Origin: an uncultured Lachnospiraceae bacterium
GTDB taxonomy: Bacteria > Bacillota > Clostridia > Lachnospirales > Lachnospiraceae
Reading direction: 5' to 3'
Assembly: GCA_910580005.1 (NCBI GenBank)
Contig: CAJTXH010000046.1
Span: forward strand, 1-18,524
DNA length: 18,524 nucleotides
The notes under the pieces are model-generated. The model worked only from the letters and a program-made list of their open reading frames with translations, ran no database searches and was not told the DNA's origin. The translations under genes and the position numbers were made by a program. Position 1 is the stretch's first letter, and each line of letters starts with the position of its first letter. This document shows positions 7,198 through 14,957 of this stretch, in pieces.

Positions 7198-7974
7198 TTA
7201 TATACTTCTTTGTACAATCCTTGTTTCATAACCCTTGTTAAATATTTCCCTGTTAACAGCTTCAACTTTATTATAATCATCATAAACGCCATGGTATACA
7301 CCATAATGGTTATTGTTATTTGGAACTATTACGCTGTCAATACCATCAGCCTGCAAATGCTGTGCAAGGTTTTTTGCATTTTCGTAATGCCTGAATAAAC
7401 CAATCTCAACCCAGTATCCGCTTATTTCATTTCCAGTTACATCAGCGCCGCTTACTGTTTCAATTATTCCGTTGGCAATTGCCTGTGCAACTTCTGGAAA
7501 TTTTAAATCAAATATATTGTTATCAGCTTCTGTATTGATAAAACCAGCTTCAACAAGGGCGGCTGGCATTTTAGTACGCCTTAATACTGCTAAATTTTTC
7601 CGTTCTTCAACACCAATATTTTTAAATCCTGTTTTAGCAAGCTCCTTGTTTATATTTTCTGCAAAAACAGCCGGAATACCACTGTTATCATAAACGAGTG
7701 TCTGGACACCTGAATACATATCAGGTGATGTGCTTGAGTTCCTGTGGATTGATATAAAATAATCCGCATCACTTTCATTAGCTATACGTGCTTTTTGCGC
7801 AGGGCTCTGGTAAATATCAGTAGTTCTTGTGTATAAGACATCAACTCCCCTGTTTTCAAGGATATTTCCAACAGCAAGCGTAAGGTTTAATGTATCATCC
7901 TTTTCCCTTCTTCCATTAAATGAAGCGCCATTATCATATCCCCCATGTCCGGCATCAAGCATAACTGTTGCCAT
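7198..7974 (-). CDS. N-acetylmuramoyl-L-alanine amidase with SPOR domain, CwlC-like
   Basis: Zinc amidase that cuts the bond between MurNAc and the stem peptide of peptidoglycan. Residues 1-175 are an Amidase_3 domain with the expected zinc and catalytic residues: H10 (DAGHGG), E24 (RREKDD), H77 (SIHRNS) and E142 (LVEAGF). Residues about 186-255 form a SPOR-type peptidoglycan-binding domain of two similar halves, GYWVEIGLFRHYENA and HYGVYHGVYDDYNKV. There is no signal peptide. Length (258), order and lack of a signal match B. subtilis CwlC, a mother-cell lysis enzyme under sigma-K. GGAGGGG (7985-7979) precedes ATG, and a sigma-K-like promoter lies directly upstream. The alternative is a phage endolysin, given the integrase next door, but there are no holin or other phage genes. 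The amidase call is very sure; the CwlC role is inference from architecture and promoter. Confidence 0.92.
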   Translation of the reverse strand: MATVMLDAGHGGYDNGASFNGRREKDDTLNLTLAVGNILENRGVDVLYTRTTDIYQSPAQKARIANESDADYFISIHRNSSTSPDMYSGVQTLVYDNSGIPAVFAENINKELAKTGFKNIGVEERKNLAVLRRTKMPAALVEAGFINTEADNNIFDLKFPEVAQAIANGIIETVSGADVTGNEISGYWVEIGLFRHYENAKNLAQHLQADGIDSVIVPNNNNHYGVYHGVYDDYNKVEAVNREIFNKGYETRIVQRSI

Positions 7975-8002
7975 ATAACCCCTCCAGTTATATTGTCAAT
8001 GC

Positions 8003-8032
8003 TATTATATGACAGGAGTGCAGGATTTGTGA
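8003..8032 (-). promoter_or_regulatory. Candidate sigma-K promoter of the amidase gene
   Basis: Read on the minus strand, CACA (8031-8028) gives the -35 (consensus mACm) and CATATAATA (8011-8003) gives the -10 (consensus CATAnnnTA). From the AC core to CATA there are 17 bases. Both boxes match the B. subtilis sigma-K consensus completely at near-ideal spacing. The predicted start near 7996 leaves a leader of about 20 nt carrying the GGAGGGG ribosome site. Confidence 0.65.
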
Positions 8033-8040
8033 CAAACAAA

Positions 8041-9174
8041 TTATAAAATTGCATCAAGTTTTTCCATATTGTTTTTCTTCATATCAAACGAGGAATGTAC
8101 ATATTTATTGAGTGTCATATTGACGTTAGAGTGTCCAAGTATTTCGCTTAAACTTTTTATATCAAATCCAAGTTCAACACAGCGGGTGGCAAATGTATGC
8201 CGGAGTACGTGGAAATTTACCTGCGGAAGCCCGCAGTCTTCAAGTATGTTTCTGAACCTTAACTGCATAGTTCTTGGCTCTGTAAATTTTTTACTGTCAC
8301 CTGTAAGCACAAATGCACAGTCTTTTGTTTTAAAACCGCATAATATTTCTTTAAGGAAACCAGGCAGTGGTATAATTCTTTTAGAAGATTCACTTTTTGG
8401 CTTGTCAATTATAACTTTTGTTTTCTGGCTGCAATTAGAATAGTCCTCTATGCGTTGTAATGTTTTTGCCACTTTTATAAAATTTTCTTCCAGGTTAATA
8501 TCTGACCATTTCAGTGCACAAAGTTCACCAATCCTTATACCAGTATAAAGGCTTATAAGAACACCAAGTTTTGTAAGGTCAGTATTATAAGAAAGATATT
8601 CTGTAAGAAGTTCCTGCTCCTTTTTACCCAGAACCTGGACATTTTTTACAGGCTTTTTAAGTTTAATATTATTAACAAGGCATTGCACTTGTATATTATT
8701 TATTGCAGCATATTTAATTACTGATTTCAGGACAGCAGTAATATCACCTGCTGTTTTATTTGAAAGTCCTCCATTACCATCCAGCCTTCCATATTTTGTA
8801 AGATATATAATATATTCTTCAACAGTTTCATTGGAAATATTTTCTAAATTCATATCGTCAAAATAGGGATTGAGGTATTTAGTTATAATACGTTTATATC
8901 TTGAATATGTTGATTCCTTAATATTTACTTTCTGCATGTCCAGCCATTTTTGTGCAACATTACAAAAGCCAGAATTTTGTATTTTTTTTAAAAACTGTGT
9001 ATCTGTTCCATTGCCTGCTGGCATAAGGCTTCTTTGTTTCTGCCTTGCTTCACAGTATGTCCTGGCATAAATATAACCATACTGTATCTTGCCATTTTCG
9101 TCATGCGACTTAATATAACGCGCTTCCCACCTTCCATCTTTTCTCTTGTAAATATTTCTTCCTTTTTTTGGCAT
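8041..9174 (-). CDS. Tyrosine recombinase / site-specific integrase
   Basis: DNA integrase of the lambda/Tn916 superfamily, 377 residues. The N-terminus (about 5-50, GRNIYKRKDGRWEARYIKS) resembles the arm-site DNA-binding domain of Tn916-type integrases. A SAM-like core-binding domain follows (about 70-160), then the catalytic domain with R214 (TGIRIGELCAL), K260 (PKSESSKR), H322-x-x-R325 (FHVLRHTFAT), H348 (ILGHSNV) and nucleophile Y358. All catalytic residues are present, so it looks active. An earlier ATG at 9186 sits inside the GGAGGA ribosome site (9184-9179), so ATG 9174 is preferred. It lies 66 bp upstream of the amidase on the same strand. No excisionase, relaxase, capsid or obvious att repeats are nearby, so it is either a relic of an element or a stand-alone recombinase. 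Confidence 0.92.
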   Translation of the reverse strand: MPKKGRNIYKRKDGRWEARYIKSHDENGKIQYGYIYARTYCEARQKQRSLMPAGNGTDTQFLKKIQNSGFCNVAQKWLDMQKVNIKESTYSRYKRIITKYLNPYFDDMNLENISNETVEEYIIYLTKYGRLDGNGGLSNKTAGDITAVLKSVIKYAAINNIQVQCLVNNIKLKKPVKNVQVLGKKEQELLTEYLSYNTDLTKLGVLISLYTGIRIGELCALKWSDINLEENFIKVAKTLQRIEDYSNCSQKTKVIIDKPKSESSKRIIPLPGFLKEILCGFKTKDCAFVLTGDSKKFTEPRTMQLRFRNILEDCGLPQVNFHVLRHTFATRCVELGFDIKSLSEILGHSNVNMTLNKYVHSSFDMKKNNMEKLDAIL

Positions 9175-9253
9175 AATGTCCTCCATTCCGTAATGTTAAA
9201 TATTATTATCCAAAAAGCTATAAGACATAACAGTATCTGGCTGTGTCTGCTGG

Positions 9254-9282
9254 ATAATATGCCCATAAGCGGGGTTTGTTAT
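9254..9282 (-). promoter_or_regulatory. Weak candidate sigma-E-like promoter upstream of the integrase
   Basis: On the minus strand, ATA (9282-9280) and CATATTAT (9261-9254; six of eight against CATACAAT) are 18 bases apart, within the range reported for sigma-E. The match is only partial and AT-rich DNA gives many such sites. The rest of the 9187-9395 gap holds the yebC leader; a TAGACA (9321-9326) there lacks a well-placed -10. Confidence 0.22.
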
Positions 9283-9395
9283 AACTGCAACATTTTTATA
9301 ATGCAACAATAAACAGGACATAGACAATATCCCAAAAAAGTGGTAAGGTATATAAGAGTGGAAATTTAAGAATATTTATGAAAGGAAGAAAATAA

Positions 9396-10139
9396 ATGTC
9401 AGGACATTCAAAATTTGCAAATATTAAGCACAAGAAAGAAAAAAATGATGCTAAGAAGGGCAAGATTTTTACCATAATTGGAAGGGAAATAGCAGTTGCA
9501 GTTAAAGATGGCGGGCCAGACCCAGAAAATAACAGCAAGCTGCGTGATGTTATTGCAAAGGCAAAAGCAAATAATATGCCAAATGATACCATTGAGCGTG
9601 GAATAAAAAAAGCGGCTGGAGATGCTGGCAATGTTAATTATGAAGAGGTAGTATACGAGGGATACGGGCCAGGCGGCACAGCTATTATAGTTAAGGCGCT
9701 TACAGACAATAAGAACCGTACAGCGGGCAATGTCCGCAATGCATTTACCAAAGGAAGCGGAAGTGTTGGAACACAGGGCTGTGTATCATATATGTTTGAT
9801 GAAAAGGGACAGATTATTATTTCAAAGGAAGAAATGGACGATAATAATATAGAAATGGAAGCAGATGATATAATGATGCTTTCGCTTGATGCAGGAGCAG
9901 AAGATTTTTCAGAAGAGGAAGATTCCTATGAAATAATTACATCTCCTGGTGATTTCAGCGTTGTACGTGAAGCTGTTGAGGCTGCAAAGCTTCCTATGGC
10001 AAGTGCGGAGGTTACAATGATACCACAGAATTATGTTACACTGTCTGATGAAAATGATATAAGGCAGCTCCAGCGCACCCTGGATTTGCTTGATGAGGAT
10101 GATGATGTACAGGATGTATACCATAACTGGGACGAATAG
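9396..10139 (+). CDS. yebC: YebC/PmpR (TACO1-like) family translation factor
   Basis: The family was long annotated as a transcriptional regulator. Recent work on bacterial YebC and mitochondrial TACO1 points to relief of ribosome stalling at proline-rich stretches. The 247-residue length is normal. Family hallmarks are SGHSKFANIKHKKEKND (2-18), KAKANNMPNDTIERGIKK (about 55-72), YEGYGPGGTAII (about 86-97) and the KNRTAGNVRNAF stretch (about 105-116), with an acidic C-terminus. AAAGGAAG (9381-9388) precedes ATG by seven bases. It is divergent from the integrase gene and 136 bp ahead of the Ig-repeat gene. Its cytosolic role is unrelated to these neighbours, although the proline theme recalls proS at the left end; that is probably coincidence. 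Confidence 0.95.
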   Translation: MSGHSKFANIKHKKEKNDAKKGKIFTIIGREIAVAVKDGGPDPENNSKLRDVIAKAKANNMPNDTIERGIKKAAGDAGNVNYEEVVYEGYGPGGTAIIVKALTDNKNRTAGNVRNAFTKGSGSVGTQGCVSYMFDEKGQIIISKEEMDDNNIEMEADDIMMLSLDAGAEDFSEEEDSYEIITSPGDFSVVREAVEAAKLPMASAEVTMIPQNYVTLSDENDIRQLQRTLDLLDEDDDVQDVYHNWDE

Positions 10140-10159
10140 TAACTGCGCCTGCCATTATA

Positions 10160-10187
10160 TTGCCATTTTTAATCAGTATTATATAAG
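10160..10187 (+). promoter_or_regulatory. Probable sigma-A promoter of the Ig-repeat gene
   Basis: TTGCCA (10160-10165; five of six) and TATAAG (10182-10187; five of six) are 16 bp apart. Transcription would begin near 10194, leaving a leader of about 80 nt before ATG 10276. The leader shows no recognisable riboswitch fold. No intrinsic terminator for yebC is visible, so read-through is possible. Confidence 0.45.
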
Positions 10188-10275
10188 ATACTAAAGGTAT
10201 ATTTATACGCAGAAACGGTGGTGTACAGGCAGATTAAACTTTTTTGTGTAAGCAGTATAGTATGGAGGTTGAGAT

Positions 10276-13200
10276 ATGAAGAGGATTGCAAGGGCTAATA
10301 AAAAGTGGAGATGGATGGTGCTTCTGACATCTGTGTTTTTAATTGCATTTATGGCGTTTTATGCAGTTAATAGTAAAGATGACGTTCATGCGGCAGATGT
10401 ATATTTGCAGAATAGTGACGGACAGAAAATGGGTACTTCTTATACAATGAGAAGGCATAATGATGAATTCAGCATAGCCCCGGCAGGGCATGGTGTTGGA
10501 TATATAAAGGCAAGGTTTTCAAATAACAGTAAAATACTTATAACAAATAGCGGAACCGGGCAGCAGGAATTTAATGGCATAGGTTCTGTGTTAAAAGTAG
10601 AAGCAAGGGAGATGGGGGAAACAGCACTGGATATATCCGGGTATGCTGGCAAAGATGATACTACAAAGCCTATATTCGAGGCACATATTAATATTACAGT
10701 AGCATTTTCTGTTAATGAGTATTTAAATGATAATGCAAAAGGTGCTGCTATAAAGAAAATATTTATTGAGGATGAAAGAAGTGCAATTATATTAGATTAT
10801 GGGGCAGAACTTCCATTTGGAAAGAATGCTTCAGTACAGGAAGAACAAAAATACCTGAACCTTATTTTTGGCAATGCTTCCCAGGATACTAGAAATACTA
10901 CAAGCGGTGCAATACAGGCAGACTGGCTGTCGAATAATGAGGATGTTATTGAAGTTGATAAAACCATGAAGGGGGAAGATGGTGCAACCCGTGGTGGTAT
11001 AAAGGCAACAGGCGCAGGCCGTACTACTTTGTCAGTGAGCTGGCGTGATGATACGACTACACGGCAGGATACAATAGTTGTTTATGTAAGGCCAAAGATA
11101 ACAGACCAGAAAGGTGATAATATTGGCACAAATTCTTCTGGGATAGATGACGGGGCAGGGGAAAGCACGCCGGATGCTATCTACCCGGTTGAAAATGGTG
11201 CGATTATAAATGTATCAGTTAAGTTTGAGCATAACCAGCTTGACGCCATATCTGATAAACTTGCATGGGTAATTGCAAAAAAAGAAGGAACAAAGACATA
11301 TCTTGTAAAGGATTCATTAGGCAATGTTACAGATGAGTTTAAGGATGATGCTAAACTTGTCTGGATGCCATCAATAAACAGTTACAGGCTTGATGCTAAA
11401 GCAGGTACATATTCGGTGCTTTTTTATGTGGCAGGTACATATAAAGGGTTTGAGCCAGCACGTACTACACCGCCGGGATGTTCACCTGTATCTATCAAAA
11501 ACGGAGTATATGTATCCAGTAAATATGAAAGCAGAACGATTACTTTAAATGTTGGTGGTACATACAGCCTTCCGGATGCGTTTAATATAACAGAAGATAC
11601 ATTTATCAACTGTTTTATGCCTGTGCCACGTGTAGCTGATAATAATACATCAGAAGGTGAAGATGAGGCAGCAACAGGAGGTTCCATTTCAACAGAGGAT
11701 AGTAACAACTATATTTCCATGTCCAGTGACAGGACTACTATTACAGCAACAAGGGTAGGTACAGCATATATTGATGTTACAGCCAATTCAAGGATTCTGG
11801 AAACAGGCCTGAGGGGGATAAAAGAGGGCCAGAGGGTAACTATAATAATTAATATAACAGATACTTTCTCACTTAATATCTCAAAGGCAAGGATGTCAGT
11901 AGGGGAGGAATTACAGTTATATGGTGTGCTTGCTTCAGGTACTGAAAATGATGAAGCAGAATATAGGTGGACGTCACCAGATGACCCATCTGGAAGCTAT
12001 GTTAAGATTTCAGAACAGGGACGTTATGCAACTATAAAGGCGGTCAAAACCACGCCATCTGGCGGGCATGTGACGGTTACACTTATGAGGACGACATCAA
12101 ATGGAATAACCCTGACGGCTTCCTGCCAGATTATTATAGATACAACAACATCAGGCTTTCATATAAAGCCTTCTGCAATTACTATGGAAGTTGGTGATGT
12201 ACAGACTATTACGACTGACCTGGCAGGTTCATATAAGCTTGTATGGATTTCTTCTGATACAGGCATAGCAACTGTAGTTGATTCATCAGCAGCAACCCCT
12301 GCTGCGCAGATTACAGCACGTAAGCCAGGCACAGCAGTTATTACAGCGGTCAACGCTGCTAATAATGTGTATGCTACATGTATTGTTACAGTACAACAGC
12401 CAATTACATCACTTGATATAGGGGTAGCAGGCAAAAAATATACTACTTATGATGCACATCTCCCACAGGGGTTTGTATTTATGGAAGCGCTGTACCAGCC
12501 AAGCAATGCTACAGAGAAAGATTTTAAGTGGGATTCATCAGATAAAACAGTTGCAACAGTTGATAATACAGGTAAAGTCACTCTTTTAAAAGAGGGTACG
12601 ACACATATTTCAGTTGCAAGCAGCAAGTATACAGCGTACTGTATTTTAAATATTGTATCCAAGCCTATTTCTACAATTACTACTGATGTAAAAGAACTTA
12701 AGATGGTTAAGGGTGATACATATAATATAAAAGCAACATTTAACCCTGTAGATGCTACTAATACAGAACTTGTATGGTCTGTGCTTGAAAATTCAAATGT
12801 GGTTAAAGTTGATAACACAGGTAAAGTTACTGCTGCTAATCCAGGCCAGGCATATGTAAGTGTTAAGGCTGCACTGGCAGATTCAAATGGCAATAAAGCA
12901 GAAGCGTTAGTTAAAATTATAGTAAGAGATAAGCTGACATCTATAGATTTTGATTCAAAAACTACATATATCAATGTAGGCGGTTCAAAACAAATAGAAA
13001 TTATTTACAAGCCTGACAAGGATATAAATAAAAAGGTTACATTCCGTTCTTCTGACGAATCAATATTTAAGGTTACACAGGGCAAAGAAGATGGTGTTTG
13101 TGTTATACAGGGTATAACAGAAGGGCAGGCAGTCCTTTCGTGTATATCTGATGATTTAGGGCAGGCAGGTGTAAAGACATGTACAGTTTATGTTACGCCT

Positions 13201-14943
13201 ACTGAAGTTGAGGCAAAGGATTTTGTTATAACCCCTGCAGAGGAAACAGTTTATATAGGGGCAACTTTACAGATGGTAAAGACATTTACACCAAATAATG
13301 CAACTAACCAGAATGTAACATGGAGTTCTTCTGATTCTGGTATTGCAAGTGTTACTTCACTTGGTGTTGTAAGGGGCGTTAAGGAAGGTAAGGTTGTAAT
13401 TTCAGCAGTATATACAGATACTAAGAATAAGGTGCCTTTAATCAGAACAAGCACAATTAATGTCAAGCCAGTACCAATAAGTATAACAGACTTTGATGTT
13501 ACACCTGATACACAGAATATTAAAGTTGGTGATAAATTCTCACTTACGCCGGTATTTACACCAAATAATGCTTCTAATAAAAATGTTGAATACCAGTCAC
13601 TTGACGAGGGTGTAGTTAAAGTCAGTGAAAAAGGTGAGGTAACAGGTATCGGGGCTGGTGATGCAATAATACAGTGCCAGGCTGAAGATGGCGGCTTTAT
13701 TGCAACATGTATAGTGCATGTTGACAATGCAGTTAAGTTTTCTCTTTCACCTGCGGCAAGGGAGATTGCAGTAGGCAGGACATTTAAACTTAAAAAGGTA
13801 ATAAAGCCGGGAAATGCTAAAAAGGCGGCTGAATGGTCTACTTCTAATTCATCTATTGCGACAGTAGATGCTTCAGGCAAGGTTACAGCTAAAAGAATAG
13901 GTTCATGTACAATTATATGTACTCTTACAAAATACAACCAGAGTGCAAAGTGCAGGGTTAAAGTTGCAAGACTAAACAGCACTGTAAAGCTTGACAAGAA
14001 GAATATAAGAATTGGTGTAGGCCAGACATACAGGCTGAAAAAAACTGTATGGTCAAATAATACTTCACTTCCAAAGGTAAGCTGGAAGTCTTCTAACAGG
14101 CGTGTTGCTAAAGTAAACAGTGGTGGAAAGATTACTGGTAAGAAAGTAGGACTTGCTAAGATTACAGTTACAACGAATGATGCCATACATGCAAAGGCAA
14201 CATGTAAAGTAAGGGTAATACAAAGGATATCAAGCATAAAGCTTAGTTCAGATTATTTAGTATGTTATGTAGGAAGAAGCAAGAGGCTTACTGCTAAATT
14301 CAAGCCATCTAATTCAACTATTAAAAAACTTAAATGGACTAGTGGTGATTCTTCTATAGCAAGGGTTACTGCTACAGGAAAAGTAAGGGCTATTGCAGAA
14401 GGCAATACTTATATTACAGCAACTGCAACAGATGGCAGCAATAAGAAAGCAAGATGCTTTGTAAAAGTGCTTGATGCAGTCCCAGCTACAAGCATAGTAG
14501 TTGCACAGTCCAAACTTACAATGCAGAGAGGCGACAGCACTAAACTTACATATAAGGTGCTGCCAGATAATACATCAGATGATTTAGAATTTGCATCAGA
14601 TAATGAGAGGGTTGCAAGGGTCAATAAAAAAGGCAAGGTAACAGCGGTAGGAACTGGTGATGCTACTATTACAATCCTTGCAACAAGCGGTGCATCATCA
14701 ACAGTTGATGTTAATGTAGTTGCACTTAATAAGACAGAACTTGTAATGCGCCAGTATGATACAGAAACCCTGGTTGTGCTTGGTACTGCTGATACAGTTA
14801 CATGGTATACCTCAAATGCAAGGGTAGCTACAGTAGTGAATGGAAAAGTAACCGGAAGGGCAGAAGGTACAGCATATATTTATGCATATGTAAATGGATG
14901 CAGGTTAGGCTGCAGGGTTACAATAACTTCTGTAAATAGATAA
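10276..14943 (+). CDS. Large secreted protein of bacterial Ig-like (Big_2) repeats
   Basis: A 1555-residue surface or secreted protein. An N-terminal signal is clear: basic KRIARANKKWRW, a hydrophobic core (14-30) and a possible signal peptidase I site VHA/AD after residue 39. From about 625 to the end there are about eleven Big_2 repeats of 75-90 residues. Each has a W-x-S-S-x-x-x-x-A-x-V core, a GKV(T) turn, an xGxAxIT strand and a closing C-x-V-x-V strand. Weaker Ig-like units occur earlier (about 215-275, 470-530, 545-625). The last four to five repeats are very rich in K/R, whereas the N-terminal half is acidic. There is no LPXTG motif, SLH domain, choline-binding repeat or C-terminal membrane span, so attachment is by charge, by an uncleaved signal, or it is released. 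GGAGG (10263-10267) precedes ATG. It ends 14 nt before recN and may be co-transcribed with it. Adhesion or cell-wall binding is inference. Confidence 0.88.
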   Translation: MKRIARANKKWRWMVLLTSVFLIAFMAFYAVNSKDDVHAADVYLQNSDGQKMGTSYTMRRHNDEFSIAPAGHGVGYIKARFSNNSKILITNSGTGQQEFNGIGSVLKVEAREMGETALDISGYAGKDDTTKPIFEAHINITVAFSVNEYLNDNAKGAAIKKIFIEDERSAIILDYGAELPFGKNASVQEEQKYLNLIFGNASQDTRNTTSGAIQADWLSNNEDVIEVDKTMKGEDGATRGGIKATGAGRTTLSVSWRDDTTTRQDTIVVYVRPKITDQKGDNIGTNSSGIDDGAGESTPDAIYPVENGAIINVSVKFEHNQLDAISDKLAWVIAKKEGTKTYLVKDSLGNVTDEFKDDAKLVWMPSINSYRLDAKAGTYSVLFYVAGTYKGFEPARTTPPGCSPVSIKNGVYVSSKYESRTITLNVGGTYSLPDAFNITEDTFINCFMPVPRVADNNTSEGEDEAATGGSISTEDSNNYISMSSDRTTITATRVGTAYIDVTANSRILETGLRGIKEGQRVTIIINITDTFSLNISKARMSVGEELQLYGVLASGTENDEAEYRWTSPDDPSGSYVKISEQGRYATIKAVKTTPSGGHVTVTLMRTTSNGITLTASCQIIIDTTTSGFHIKPSAITMEVGDVQTITTDLAGSYKLVWISSDTGIATVVDSSAATPAAQITARKPGTAVITAVNAANNVYATCIVTVQQPITSLDIGVAGKKYTTYDAHLPQGFVFMEALYQPSNATEKDFKWDSSDKTVATVDNTGKVTLLKEGTTHISVASSKYTAYCILNIVSKPISTITTDVKELKMVKGDTYNIKATFNPVDATNTELVWSVLENSNVVKVDNTGKVTAANPGQAYVSVKAALADSNGNKAEALVKIIVRDKLTSIDFDSKTTYINVGGSKQIEIIYKPDKDINKKVTFRSSDESIFKVTQGKEDGVCVIQGITEGQAVLSCISDDLGQAGVKTCTVYVTPTEVEAKDFVITPAEETVYIGATLQMVKTFTPNNATNQNVTWSSSDSGIASVTSLGVVRGVKEGKVVISAVYTDTKNKVPLIRTSTINVKPVPISITDFDVTPDTQNIKVGDKFSLTPVFTPNNASNKNVEYQSLDEGVVKVSEKGEVTGIGAGDAIIQCQAEDGGFIATCIVHVDNAVKFSLSPAAREIAVGRTFKLKKVIKPGNAKKAAEWSTSNSSIATVDASGKVTAKRIGSCTIICTLTKYNQSAKCRVKVARLNSTVKLDKKNIRIGVGQTYRLKKTVWSNNTSLPKVSWKSSNRRVAKVNSGGKITGKKVGLAKITVTTNDAIHAKATCKVRVIQRISSIKLSSDYLVCYVGRSKRLTAKFKPSNSTIKKLKWTSGDSSIARVTATGKVRAIAEGNTYITATATDGSNKKARCFVKVLDAVPATSIVVAQSKLTMQRGDSTKLTYKVLPDNTSDDLEFASDNERVARVNKKGKVTAVGTGDATITILATSGASSTVDVNVVALNKTELVMRQYDTETLVVLGTADTVTWYTSNARVATVVNGKVTGRAEGTAYIYAYVNGCRLGCRVTITSVNR

Positions 14944-14957
14944 GAGGGGAGAAAATC

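Noticed and set aside
9286..9310. Direct repeat TGCAACA near the integrase as an att or arm site
   Set aside because: It is only seven bases long, has no matching copy on the other side of the integrase gene, and lies in AT-rich DNA where such repeats are common.
10188..10275. Riboswitch (for example c-di-GMP type) in the leader of the Ig-repeat gene
   Set aside because: I looked because such leaders often precede surface-protein genes, but the conserved core and paired stems are not there.
10928..10934. Perfect Spo0A box TGTCGAA
   Set aside because: It lies deep inside the Ig-repeat coding region; it shows that this heptamer occurs by chance in the window.
13251..14237. Long open frame (328 codons) on the minus strand inside the Ig-repeat gene
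   Set aside because: It lies wholly within the plus-strand Big_2 repeats, is V/T/L-rich in the way reversed Ig-repeat coding is, and has no ribosome site or family motif. Similar minus-strand frames at 12447-12974 and 12159-12434 are the same effect.
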